In this document: piece after piece, positions 20,354 through 30,672 of the stretch | How the letters are laid out: every line of letters begins with the position of its first letter | Numbering within the stretch: the first letter of the stretch is position 1 | Assembly: GCF_033568475.1 (NCBI RefSeq) | Contig: NW_027331833.1 | Coordinates: forward strand, 62,001 to 126,000 | DNA length: 64,000 nt | Source: Henckelia pumila | Taxonomy: Eukaryota > Streptophyta > Magnoliopsida > Lamiales > Gesneriaceae | Direction: 5' to 3' | Translations under genes and position numbers: made by a program | The notes under the pieces: model-generated | Databases searched by the model: none | Seen by the model: the letters and a program-made list of their open reading frames with translations, nothing else | What the model was told of the DNA's origin: nothing

Positions 20354-22943
20354 TGTTGTGGGGACCTCGGGTTGCTAATCTTGTTTTAGGGCAGCTAATG
20401 ATTAATTAAACAATTAATCAAACAATTAAAGAATAATAAATCAATAGCAGAAATTTTTTTTTTTTTTTAAATTTCAGAGCCTCGCTCGATCGGGCAAAGT
20501 CAGCCGATCGAGCGAGCAATTAAATCATGCTCTCGGGTCTGCACATTTTTGGTCTCGCTCGATCGGTCAAAACCTGCCGATCGAGCGAGCCCAAAATGCT
20601 AATTTTCTGCCTTCAATTTAAGGGCCTCGCTCGATCGGTGAACTTCACTCGATCGAGCGGGCACCATTTCCAAAAAACACCAAAAGAAATTTTCTGCTGT
20701 CAAGCTTGGAACAATGGCATGAATCAACCAACAAAATTCGAGTCTAAACATATTATAAATTCTGAGCACATGCATACTTTCATATACCAGGTTCCTATCA
20801 TCAAATCATACATGTATTACATCAAATGAATAGCTTAAGGGATAAAAGAAACTACAAGCTATTCAACATAGCATAAATAACTTCAAGTCTTAAGTTCTTG
20901 CTATGTTTGATGCTATCACTATACCAAGCTTTAACTTATAAACCCGAGTTCACACTTGCTACATCTCTCTCCTGAGCTATCAATGTCATCTCAGACCAGC
21001 TCATGCCCCATCTGTTGTGATGCACACATACAAAACAAAACAACAGCCGGATAAACTCCGGTGAGAAATCATTCTCAGTATAATCGACATATAAACGCGT
21101 TAAATAAATTCATATCAACTCTAAACATATCAACTCAAGAATAGAGTAAAAATAACGCATATATCGACTCAACTTCAAATCAAGACTCAATTTATATAGC
21201 GCACTTATCTCAAGAATTGATTCTTATCACTTCGTTGTCATCAAGATTCGTAACCGATCTTGACATGGAGATCCATCTATCGTATCCATTTCGGGCTAGA
21301 AAATAAGGTTAACCGCAACCTTGGCATAGAATCAATTCAATATACAATCATATCAAAAGCAATAAAGATCCACTACCTATGATGGATCGATAATAACATA
21401 AGTTCTACCTCAAGAACAAGTACTTAAACAAGTATGTGATTTGTTTGGGATAACTCCAGAATCATCATTCTCGAGTATCGAATCCCTTACTCTCGATGTC
21501 ATCTTATACCTTTCATTTTCGAGTTTGTCATGTTCCACATCTGGATAGGAAGTACATCAACTCCTACAAGAATCTGATCATTCAAACTTCAATCAATCTT
21601 CACTCACATTCGCTTCCATCTTGATCACTTCTTCTTCGGTTTCAAGTTGAGGTTCTTGAGTCAATAGTCTCCTATTAAAATCTGAAACATATCATCAAAA
21701 ACATGTATATCAAACCTCATTCTATTCAATCATTTCAGAATTGAATCAAAATCATCAATAAAGATTCAATCAACATCATTTCAAACTTCAACTTCTTCTT
21801 ATTCGGTATAACTCGGAGTCGTGAATCATTAGCCTTCGAAACTCAACTGAAATCGAGAAATAAAAATGCCATAACATTCATAACATCTAAATAACTATCT
21901 CAACTCAGTTATAGGCTATCAAAACGGTCCAAAAACACGAATCGACGGCGTAGCGATTAAAAATCGATAACCGACAAAATATCGAATGAGAAGCTAACTT
22001 CTCTCCAACTTCCAATCAATTCATATCATTCATACTCCTCATATCAGCAGCTATAATCGTATGCTAACAATACAAATACATGCTGAAATACTCAGAAGTT
22101 CATATCACAAGAACTCATCGTTCCAGTCTCGACAACGAAACACATATAAGATCAAGACATGAAACTATATCAAAGTACTGATCTCTGCCAAATTTCGTTC
22201 TTCAAAACAAGCCGAGATGATTAAATACTTACATCAAATCAAAACCCTCGTCGCAAGGATTCCAGAACATCTTTCGAAATTGAAATCGAACAACCGGATC
22301 AAAAGTTACGGCCGTTTGAAAATCGAAAATCAAAGGAATTGAGAAGTGTCGACTTGCTCTGTTCTCCTTCCCTTCCTTTCTTTTCTACTTGCACGTAAGT
22401 GTGCTGAGTAATCCATTTTAATTTAGATAATTTCAAACAATATTGTAATTTAGTCCCCAAATCTTCATTAATTGCAATTCAGTCCTCGGCCTTCGTTTTA
22501 ATTCAATTTTAATCCAAAATAATTTAAGAATATTAGAATTAAAATCAAAACCCTAAATATTCCCAAATTAAATATACTCGAATTAAAATTAAATAAATTC
22601 GGATTAAATCAATAATCCCGGCCTTTTGCACTTTAGCCCTTCAAACTTCGATATTTTCAAATCAACCCCTGATCGGGTTTTCTCTTCAAAATACATCTTC
22701 TTTAATTTCCGAAATATGGAATTTAATCTCAAATTCCATAAATATTCAAATCGAATATTTATTCTTTTAATTTAAGAATTCTCGGAATTTAATTCTCAAA
22801 ATCCGTAAATTCTCAAATGAAATATTTTCGGCTCGAAAATTAAATCTATCATTTTCATAACTTCTCAAATCAATATTAGCCCTTAATATGGAATTTAATT
22901 CTCAAATTCCATAATTAATAATTTAATATTTTCGGGCCTTACA
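20354..22943 (-). repeat. long LTR (2590 bp), probably Ty3/gypsy
   Basis: On the minus strand it begins TGTAAGGCCCG at 22943 and ends CCCCACAACA at 20354, followed by the primer-binding site. No coding content. Near its 3' end it carries three CTCGATCGG hairpins (20479-20663) and a T-rich run (20453-20468). Confidence 0.8.
20479..20663. repeat. three CTCGCTCGATCGG hairpins at about 74-bp spacing
   Basis: Each unit has CTCGCTCGATCGG, an 11-12 base spacer, and CCGATCGAGCGAG or a one-base variant: about 20480-20517, 20553-20590 and 20626-20662. Text between hairpins is unrelated. Each could form a 12-13 bp stem in RNA or cruciform DNA. Confidence 0.85.
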
Positions 22944-24154
22944 TAAAATATGTTGGAACAATAAAAAAATAATACAAAAGACCTTCATAATACAAATTTC
23001 AAACAATGGTTTTTAGGAAAGAAAACACGAGAAAATTCATATTACTAAATTCTTCGACGAGCTCGATGTTCTTCATACATGTAGTTTTCATGGCATTGTT
23101 TACAAATCGCATTTCTGTACATGTTTCCCAGTACCTTTCATGACATTCTTTACAAAGTGTATTTAGCACTCTTGATACTCTGTTTCTGGTATGATTTGAA
23201 CACGGATTGCTACAAAAAGTTCTTCCCATTGTCAATTGGGGATATTAATGCACTTTTGTGTTTTATGACCCAAAATCGCAACTATTGGAATCTCTTTTTT
23301 TCCTACTCCAAGATTAATGGAGAAATCACATATGCAAGACATATGACAGAATAAATTTGGAAGCAACAAAGATTCTGGAAAAGTTTCGAGACATTCCATG
23401 AAAAGTCAGCTGCATGTCATCCAAGAAATTACCTCTAGAATTTTCTGCTCTCGATGTACCACCAACACAAATGGATGGTTGAGTTTTCATAGGGAAGACG
23501 TCAAACCCATGAATATTTGATATTCCCCTTTTCATCTTGCTAGTTATGAAAGAAATATTTCTGCATTATAACAAAATATAAACCAATAATATGTTACTAT
23601 CGTTAACACAAACTGAAATCTTGGACTCACGTATATTTCTATCAAAGAATCATAGTTACTATGATCCAAAAAAAGTCCCAAAACACAAAGAAAGCTACTA
23701 GCATGGCTCGATCACATTATGATCAAACTTACGAATTCAACATAATAAAAAACAACAATAGAGAAATCATAAGTAGCCAGAAACTACACAAGCAAGTAGT
23801 TGCCAAAGAAAAAACGACAATTGACACTACTCTTGCACCACCAAGGTATTACTTCACATTCACAGCTCATCTCTTGTGATGGAACCGCAGCTTCACCAAG
23901 AATTGCAACTTGACCTACATCATACATCATAATGTTCAAGTCACCAAACCTTGTGCAAATGCACTCACATGCACAAGTGCTAAAGATTAACTGCGCCAAA
24001 ACATACTCCAAACTAGATTCATTATGGATGAATCGGTAGATATAGACATTTTTTAGCAGAATTCCTACACTAAAATGAAGAAACCGGTTGCCAGTTTCAT
24101 TACATGATTTCTGAAAACATAAAGCCAAAAAATTTACAAAAATGAAAGGTGGTC
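22944..24154. other. no recognisable gene
   Basis: AT-rich sequence with short open frames on both strands and no domain I can name. A Cys-containing minus-strand frame at 23235-22999 (CKECHERYWETC) is the only patterned stretch and could be a chance match. May hold remains of the flanking gene fragment. Confidence 0.4.
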
Positions 24155-24715
24155 TCACCTCTCTGCTATCACGTGGATCCCCATTTTTTTCACATGTTGC
24201 TGCAGCTGGGACTGATGGGTTTTCCCCGTTTTCGGCACGGCGGAGGAAATCTCCGGGTTAGGAGCAGGATAAGAACCAGGAACACTCTTCCCCGAATAGT
24301 GTCCGAATCTCGAGGAACTAACTAGACCTTCCGGAGAGTTTTCTTCGAAATTCGATGGCCGCGGAGTCGGGCCCCTGGAGAACTGAACAGAGTACATATC
24401 ACCCATGTTATAGTTCGACAATCTCCCCGTATCCGAGATCCCGTTCGGCAGGCGCCCGCCGAATCCCATCATCGAGTAGAAATCAGAGTGATTAAAATTG
24501 GAAGCCCGCAGAGTCGGATTTATCGAAGAACTCAGGCTATAAATCTCAGATCCAGTCAGATTCGAAGGCCTCGGAGTCACTCCAGTGAACGAGCCATGCT
24601 CGAGCGAACGTCGCGACGCGTTCGATTTCCTCACAGTGACATATAACTTCCCATCGTTTCCGATTTCACCATCTAACTCCTTTTCTCCTTCAAATCCCAC
24701 TAAGCCTACAACCAA
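24155..24715 (-). pseudogene. PIN auxin efflux carrier, hydrophilic-loop fragment
   Basis: A 186-codon open frame matching the central cytosolic loop of long PIN proteins (PIN3/4/7 type). It has DGKLYVTVRKSNASRRS (residues about 22-38), TPRPSNLTGSEIYSLSSS, SNFNHSDFYSMMGF, YSVQFSRGPTPRPSNFEEN and GSYPAPNPEISS (near 145-160). The TPRPSN motifs are where D6PK/PINOID-type kinases act in the family. No membrane helices are present on either side, so it cannot transport auxin. The N-terminal ~20 and C-terminal ~25 residues do not look like PIN. A donor-like site (CAGAGAG then GTGAGA) follows at the lower edge. The frame is open throughout, so it is either a fresh capture or a gene piece kept open. 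A 22-bp direct repeat with GAGGCGTCGCCGT lies just upstream (24747-24800). Confidence 0.88.
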
Positions 24716-25006
24716 TGCCTAAATCCCCGTCCATGCTTGGATCTGAGGCGAGAGGCGTCGCCGTGAAGAAACGGTGAGTTGTGAGGCGTCGCCGTAAAGA
24801 AGCGAAAGAAGATAGCAAGGGGAGAAGATTTCAAATGAACGGGAAAAAGAAAGGATTCAAATCCACTAATTTTTTAGGTTATAAATCAATACCCAAATCA
24901 AACAGATTTGAAATCAAAATCCATGTGTGTAGCCAAACAGACGCTGTGGATTTGGGCTGTGGATTTGAAATCCAAATGAGCCCAAATCCACCCATCCAAG
25001 CACAAC

Positions 25007-25375
25007 CTGAGAGTATTTGAAGATAATGTTCTGGTCCGTGAATTTCTTGAGGAAAAGGGAAATGGAAGAGTTCTTGTTGTTGATGGGGGAGGTAGCTTGA
25101 GATGTGCAATATTGGGTGGAAATCCTGTTGTACAGGCACAGAACAATGGATGGGCTGGTGTAGTAGTTAATGGCTGTATAAGAGATGTGGATGAAATCAA
25201 TGGCTGCGATATTGGTGTTCGAGCTCTCGCCTCGCATCCTGTTAAGGCTAACAAGAAGGGGAATGGAGAGAAGCACGTTCCCATAAATTTTGCTGGGACT
25301 AGAATTTGTGATGGTGAATGGCTTTACGCTGATACCGATGGTATTCTTGTTTCAAAGACAGAGTTGTCCGTCTGA
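25007..25375 (+). pseudogene. RraA-like aldolase, 5'-truncated duplicate
   Basis: Identical, as far as I can read, to codons 45-166 of the complete copy at 27679-28179, but joined at 25007 to unrelated sequence. The first in-frame Met (25097) would give a 92-residue protein lacking the N-terminal third. It retains [29 protein letters not shown] and [16 protein letters not shown]. Unlikely to fold as the trimeric enzyme. It has no native promoter; the new upstream flank (24880-25006) is rich in repeated GGATTTG/CAAATCC text. Confidence 0.9.
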
Positions 25376-26802
25376 GTTTGCTGGAATTTCATGAGAGATT
25401 TATATATGTAACTACAATTCAGTTTCATGCTATCTCATTGGGATTACACTGGTAATCTCTATTTGCTGCCTTTTCTGTATTATACTATGTTCAGCCTGCT
25501 TATAAATCGGGGCTTGAGTTCTTGTCTTACGTTGGACAGTAACCTCGAAGGACAATTTATGCTTGTAATTTGGGCTTGCTATTTAGTTGTCACCTTTTTA
25601 TCTAGATTTCATTCACTTTCGTCTATCGTTCTCTCTTGATTACTCCCTTTTGTTTGTACTCTTAGATAGTGAACTCGGGGTATCCCTGGATTCTTGCGAA
25701 GTTTCTCGCTTAACTGTTGCTTGACTTTGATTTGTATTTGAAAGATGGGAAAATGCCGTGATCTACGGATCAAAATTTGGTTCGTATTGATCCATGCTTT
25801 TGATTATTGATTGAGAATATGTATATATATTGATGTCATATTCACTTCAGAATGGCATCAATGTTCTTGTTTTGCATTGCTGTAATCGAGTGAAGTTTCC
25901 GGATTTACAGTGCTGCTGGGAGTATTTTGATATCCGTATTTCGAGAAGGTTTTGATATGATTTCTATTGATTGTGTTCACCATCTGTCGAATTTTTGTTG
26001 AAAACTTCAATCACCACCCTTCACGCTACAAAGATTCGGTTTTTTTAAGGATAAATTTGTTTTAAATTCTGAAATCTAAACTTAACTTTGTATTTAGTGA
26101 AAAAAAATGTTTGAAGTATGTGATTCATATACTCCTTGGTCCAGCATGTTTTTTATCAGATGAAAGTCGGTACAAAATATCGAAAAATCCAGTATTAATA
26201 TATGATAGATGAGCATAATTGTTTTAAATTTGGTACTAATATATGATTTTCGAGAATTCAATTATGTATGCAAGTATTGATATTAATTACATATTTTTCT
26301 TTTTTTGAATGAATAATGGTACAAAACATTAGAAATATGGTACAAATATATGATATTGGTGTATCAATTGTTTTAGATCTGATACTAATTTATAATTATT
26401 GAATATCCAAACATGTGTTGCAAATATTGATATAAATAAAGTTGCTCAAAATTTATACCCAAAATTTTATGTTTTGTACCAGTTCTAAACCAATCAGTGT
26501 TTAAATATCATATATTAGTTTCATATTTTCAATTTTTGTATCGATTTTCAGCTCTAGAAAATCATATGGCCTAGAGAGTGCAGAAACATTTTTCTGTAGA
26601 TTAAGAAGTGCAAACATAATTTTTTCTAACAAGAGCTGAATGTAAAATTGTATTTGAATTTAGGATTTAAAGCCCATTTTTTTCTTTTTTCTTTTTTTGT
26701 TTTTTTAACGATTTAAAGAAATTTTTCAAAACCATTGTTAAAATATCGAGCGGTGAAGTTTTACCAACATAATGTAGGATAAATCACCACAAAATCTTCA
26801 AA
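25007..26802. repeat. direct duplication, copy A
   Basis: Matches 27811-29616 at a constant offset of 2804 for at least 1.6 kb. I noticed only one substitution before about 26660 (T at 26310 against C in the other copy). The match then becomes looser through a T-rich stretch and ends near CACAAAATCTTCAAA. It covers the 3' part of the RraA-like gene and about 1.4 kb downstream. Confidence 0.93.
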
Positions 26803-27062
26803 GTAAAATCTATATATATTTAAAACCAAACAAGTCTTCCAAAAAATAAAAATTCAAGTTTTCGAGTTCAAAATACTTACTTTAAATAGATTATGCATCT
26901 ATGTAAATAAAAAAATTAAAAATAAAAACATATAATATATTTTAAATATTTCAAAATAAAGAAATGTGTTACTAGGTCGGATTCTCAGCTCAATATGATC
27001 CAATGGAGTTTGTTATTATTATTTTTTAAATAATGTGTGTGTTGATGCTGTTGTGCCTTTTC
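26803..27062. other. AT-rich spacer, nothing recognised
   Basis: Runs of A and T with no open frame or repeat family that I can identify. Confidence 0.4.
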
Positions 27063-27540
27063 TTAGGTTATAAATCGTGTCCATCTCAAAAGAGACCACA
27101 ATATGGTGGTGTGACCTCATGAGTTTATAAGTCACTCTTTATTAGTTTAATATTTTAATGTGGGATATGGTCACATTGCCGACCCTTTGAGAAGGGGACG
27201 CCCATTGTAGACGGCTTTCACTCACCTTTCAATATTCAGTGATGCATTCATACACCTTAATCCAAGGGCTTTCACTCACTTTTCAGTGTTCTGTGCATGC
27301 ATTCATACACCTTAATCTAGCCTATGATTTTTTTCCAATTATCAACGCTGAACCGATGATTGCCCTTTTCTAGGTCTCCTTTCCGCTACGTGGACTCTCA
27401 ACGAGACCACCAATATTAGGTTATAAACCCAAGAGGTGTCCATCCCAAAAAACTTGTCTATTAGGTGTTGTGACCTCGTGAGATTATAAGTAACTCTTTG
27501 TTAGTTAATATTCAATGTGGGATATTGTAACACTCTTCCT
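27063..27540. repeat. two diverged direct repeats, possible TRIM or LTR remnant
   Basis: GGTTATAAA...GTGTCCATC...TTATAAGT-ACTCTTTRTTAGTT...AATGTGGGATAT occurs at about 27065-27176 and again at 27415-27529, separated by about 240 bp that repeat GGGCTTTCACTCAC and GCATTCATACACCTTAATC twice. The second copy is homologous to part of the copia-2 LTR (18085-19074). Could be a small LTR-like element just upstream of the RraA gene. Confidence 0.5.
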
Positions 27541-27678
27541 GTTTCAATGTGAAATATTTTGACTTGTCTGGTTAAATTTTTTTTCCTTGTGTGTTTAATT
27601 TACTCACGTAGAAAATCACGATTACTGTTAGCAATCACTTTTTTATGATGCTCATTTTCCTGGAGGTACTTGATCTAG

Positions 27679-28179
27679 ATGGCCCTGGTAACGACAGCTG
27701 AAGTTTGTGATGCAAATCCCCAGCTCATTGTGAGCGGTGAACTTCGAGCACTTAATCCTGTTTTCCAGATATATGGCAGGCGCCAAGTCTTCTCTGGACC
27801 AGTTGTTACTCTGAGAGTATTTGAAGATAATGTTCTGGTCCGTGAATTTCTTGAGGAAAAGGGAAATGGAAGAGTTCTTGTTGTTGATGGGGGAGGTAGC
27901 TTGAGATGTGCAATATTGGGTGGAAATCCTGTTGTACAGGCACAGAACAATGGATGGGCTGGTGTAGTAGTTAATGGCTGTATAAGAGATGTGGATGAAA
28001 TCAATGGCTGCGATATTGGTGTTCGAGCTCTCGCCTCGCATCCTGTTAAGGCTAACAAGAAGGGGAATGGAGAGAAGCACGTTCCCATAAATTTTGCTGG
28101 GACTAGAATTTGTGATGGTGAATGGCTTTACGCTGATACCGATGGTATTCTTGTTTCAAAGACAGAGTTGTCCGTCTGA
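27679..28179 (+). CDS. RraA-like protein, putative 4-hydroxy-4-methyl-2-oxoglutarate aldolase
   Basis: A 166-codon uninterrupted frame, the usual length of the plant family (Arabidopsis regulator-of-ribonuclease-like proteins). Start MALVTTAEVCDANPQL is the family N-terminus, so this ATG is well supported. A TTGATCTAG acceptor-like sequence just before it suggests a 5'-UTR intron. Visible motifs: IYGRRQVFSGPVVT (near 33-46), [18 protein letters not shown] (near 66-83), [18 protein letters not shown] (near 91-108, holding the conserved Arg-Asp pair of the metal/substrate site) and [16 protein letters not shown] near the end. Family members are small trimeric proteins that cleave HMG/CHA-type oxo acids and decarboxylate oxaloacetate. 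Bacterial RraA instead binds RNase E, so regulatory claims should not be carried over. The only gene in the window that looks functional. Its 3' part is duplicated at 25007-26802. Confidence 0.93.
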   Translation: MALVTTAEVCDANPQLIVSGELRALNPVFQIYGRRQVFSGPVVTLRVFEDNVLVREFLEEKGNGRVLVVDGGGSLRCAILGGNPVVQAQNNGWAGVVVNGCIRDVDEINGCDIGVRALASHPVKANKKGNGEKHVPINFAGTRICDGEWLYADTDGILVSKTELSV

Positions 28180-29616
28180 GTTTGCTGGAATTTCATGAGA
28201 GATTTATATATGTAACTACAATTCAGTTTCATGCTATCTCATTGGGATTACACTGGTAATCTCTATTTGCTGCCTTTTCTGTATTATACTATGTTCAGCC
28301 TGCTTATAAATCGGGGCTTGAGTTCTTGTCTTACGTTGGACAGTAACCTCGAAGGACAATTTATGCTTGTAATTTGGGCTTGCTATTTAGTTGTCACCTT
28401 TTTATCTAGATTTCATTCACTTTCGTCTATCGTTCTCTCTTGATTACTCCCTTTTGTTTGTACTCTTAGATAGTGAACTCGGGGTATCCCTGGATTCTTG
28501 CGAAGTTTCTCGCTTAACTGTTGCTTGACTTTGATTTGTATTTGAAAGATGGGAAAATGCCGTGATCTACGGATCAAAATTTGGTTCGTATTGATCCATG
28601 CTTTTGATTATTGATTGAGAATATGTATATATATTGATGTCATATTCACTTCAGAATGGCATCAATGTTCTTGTTTTGCATTGCTGTAATCGAGTGAAGT
28701 TTCCGGATTTACAGTGCTGCTGGGAGTATTTTGATATCCGTATTTCGAGAAGGTTTTGATATGATTTCTATTGATTGTGTTCACCATCTGTCGAATTTTT
28801 GTTGAAAACTTCAATCACCACCCTTCACGCTACAAAGATTCGGTTTTTTTAAGGATAAATTTGTTTTAAATTCTGAAATCTAAACTTAACTTTGTATTTA
28901 GTGAAAAAAAATGTTTGAAGTATGTGATTCATATACTCCTTGGTCCAGCATGTTTTTTATCAGATGAAAGTCGGTACAAAATATCGAAAAATCCAGTATT
29001 AATATATGATAGATGAGCATAATTGTTTTAAATTTGGTACTAATATATGATTTTCGAGAATTCAATTATGTATGCAAGTATTGATATTAATTACATATTT
29101 TTCTTTTTTTGAATGAATAACGGTACAAAACATTAGAAATATGGTACAAATATATGATATTGGTGTATCAATTGTTTTAGATCTGATACTAATTTATAAT
29201 TATTGAATATCCAAACATGTGTTGCAAATATTGATATAAATAAAGTTGCTCAAAATTTATACCCAAAATTTTATGTTTTGTACCAGTTCTAAACCAATCA
29301 GTGTTTAAATATCATATATTAGTTTCATATTTTCAATTTTTGTATCGATTTTCAGCTCTAGAAAATCATATGGCCTAGAGAGTGCAGAAACATTTTTCTG
29401 TAGATTAAGAAGTGCAAACATAATTTTTTCTAACAAGAGCTGAATGTAAAATTGTATTTGAATTTTAGGATTTAAAGCAAATCTGCTCCCTTTTTTTTCT
29501 TTTTCTTTTTGTTTTTTTTAACGGTTTAAAGAAAATTTTCAAAACCATTATTAAAATATCGAGCGGTGAAGTTTTACCAACATAATGTAGGATAAATGGC
29601 CACAAAATCTTCAAAT
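27811..29616. repeat. direct duplication, copy B (with the complete gene)
   Basis: Partner of 25007-26802. It starts inside the RraA-like coding sequence at codon 45 and ends in a T-rich region about 1.4 kb past the stop codon. The copies diverge at 29461-29520 (inserted AAATCTGCTCCC) and end together near 29600. Confidence 0.93.
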
Positions 29617-30130
29617 CCAAATATATGTTTAATGTCAGTCTCAATGTCAGAACACAAAATGTCAGAACTCTTGTGTGAAATTTTTTAACTTGGAGCAAAT
29701 AAGAAAAATGATTTTTGCATCTTTATAATTTAGTGAGGTTTTATTTGTTCAATGTTTTTAGTTTTTAATTTTGTGTAGGTTGCTCAATTTGTATCAAGTT
29801 TTTAGTTTGTGTAGGTTTTTAGTTTTGAAAGTATAGAATTTGTATCGTTTTATTTAACTAGAAGAATCTTTTAAAAAAAAAAAGACACTAGAAGAATCTC
29901 TCAAAAAAAAGAAAAAAAAAAAAGAAAAAAAAAGAGAGAGAATCGTAATTTTTCTTCGAGAATTTGATGGTGAGATATTAAATTATATGCATACTACCTA
30001 TTTTTGTTAATGTTTAAGAAAATACTTTTGTATAGCTGTTTAAGAAAATTTTGACATGTACAAATGTTCCACTATAGCTATTTGATACGTTTGAGACATT
30101 TTTAGTTGAATTCAAATTCATGAGTATTTC
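29617..30130. other. low-complexity spacer
   Basis: Contains a poly-purine run (29872-29940, mostly A with G) and repeated TAGTTTTTAG/TTTGTGTAGG text (29750-29830). No gene seen. Confidence 0.5.
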
Positions 30131-30135
30131 ATTAC

Positions 30136-30379
30136 TGTTGTGAAAAATTAAAAATTTATGGCAAAAAGTAAAAACTCCAAAACTCAAAATATATCAAACT
30201 CTAGAATTCACAAATTTTTCTCTCTCAATTCACTAGTGATTTTATACACAAATAGAGAGACCTATTTAAAGATCTCATTTGGAGATTAGTCCAAAAATTA
30301 AAACATCATCATCTAAATCATCACACACTAATTTTCAATATTTTACAACTCAATATTCAACATTCAATATTCAATTTTA

Positions 30380-30431
<52 letters not shown>

Positions 30432-30451
30432 GTAATATCATATTTTCAACA
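30136..30451 (-). repeat. copia-3 3' LTR
   Basis: On the minus strand TGTTGAAAATATGA ... TTTTTCACAACA, preceded by the polypurine tract AAGGGGAAG (30452-30460). Contains a TAA microsatellite (about 30374-30432). Its TATA-like site has decayed relative to the 5' LTR (TTTAAATA where the 5' copy has TATAAATA). Confidence 0.9.
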
Positions 30452-30460
30452 CTTCCCCTT
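30452..30460 (-). other. copia-3 polypurine tract
   Basis: Minus-strand AAGGGGAAG immediately before the LTR start; primes plus-strand DNA synthesis in LTR elements. Confidence 0.85.
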
Positions 30461-30672
30461 GTGATGATGATCGTGATATGATAACTGTTTTTATTACGTG
30501 TTTTTGTACTGCCTCGTTAAAACCTTACTAGGAAAAACTCATTGTGATAAAAACCATAGTAAGAAAAAAGGAGTGCAGTCACATAAACTCCCCCTCATGT
30601 TAACACGAACGATTCTTCACATATGTCGTAGATTGCGCATCCCAATGTTATATATATGATTTCCGAATATTT

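Noticed and set aside
20479..20663. CRISPR-like array
   Set aside because: Repeats are inverted pairs with short loops inside a plant LTR, only three units, no cas genes; a plant nuclear context.
22999..23235. Small Cys-rich protein with CKECHERYWETC
   Set aside because: No family recognised, no regulatory context, and sequence around it is repetitive and AT-rich; could be chance.
24898..25284. Minus-strand frames over the RraA-like copies (also 27652-28088)
   Set aside because: Antisense shadows of the conserved coding sequence, identical in both duplicates because the DNA is identical.
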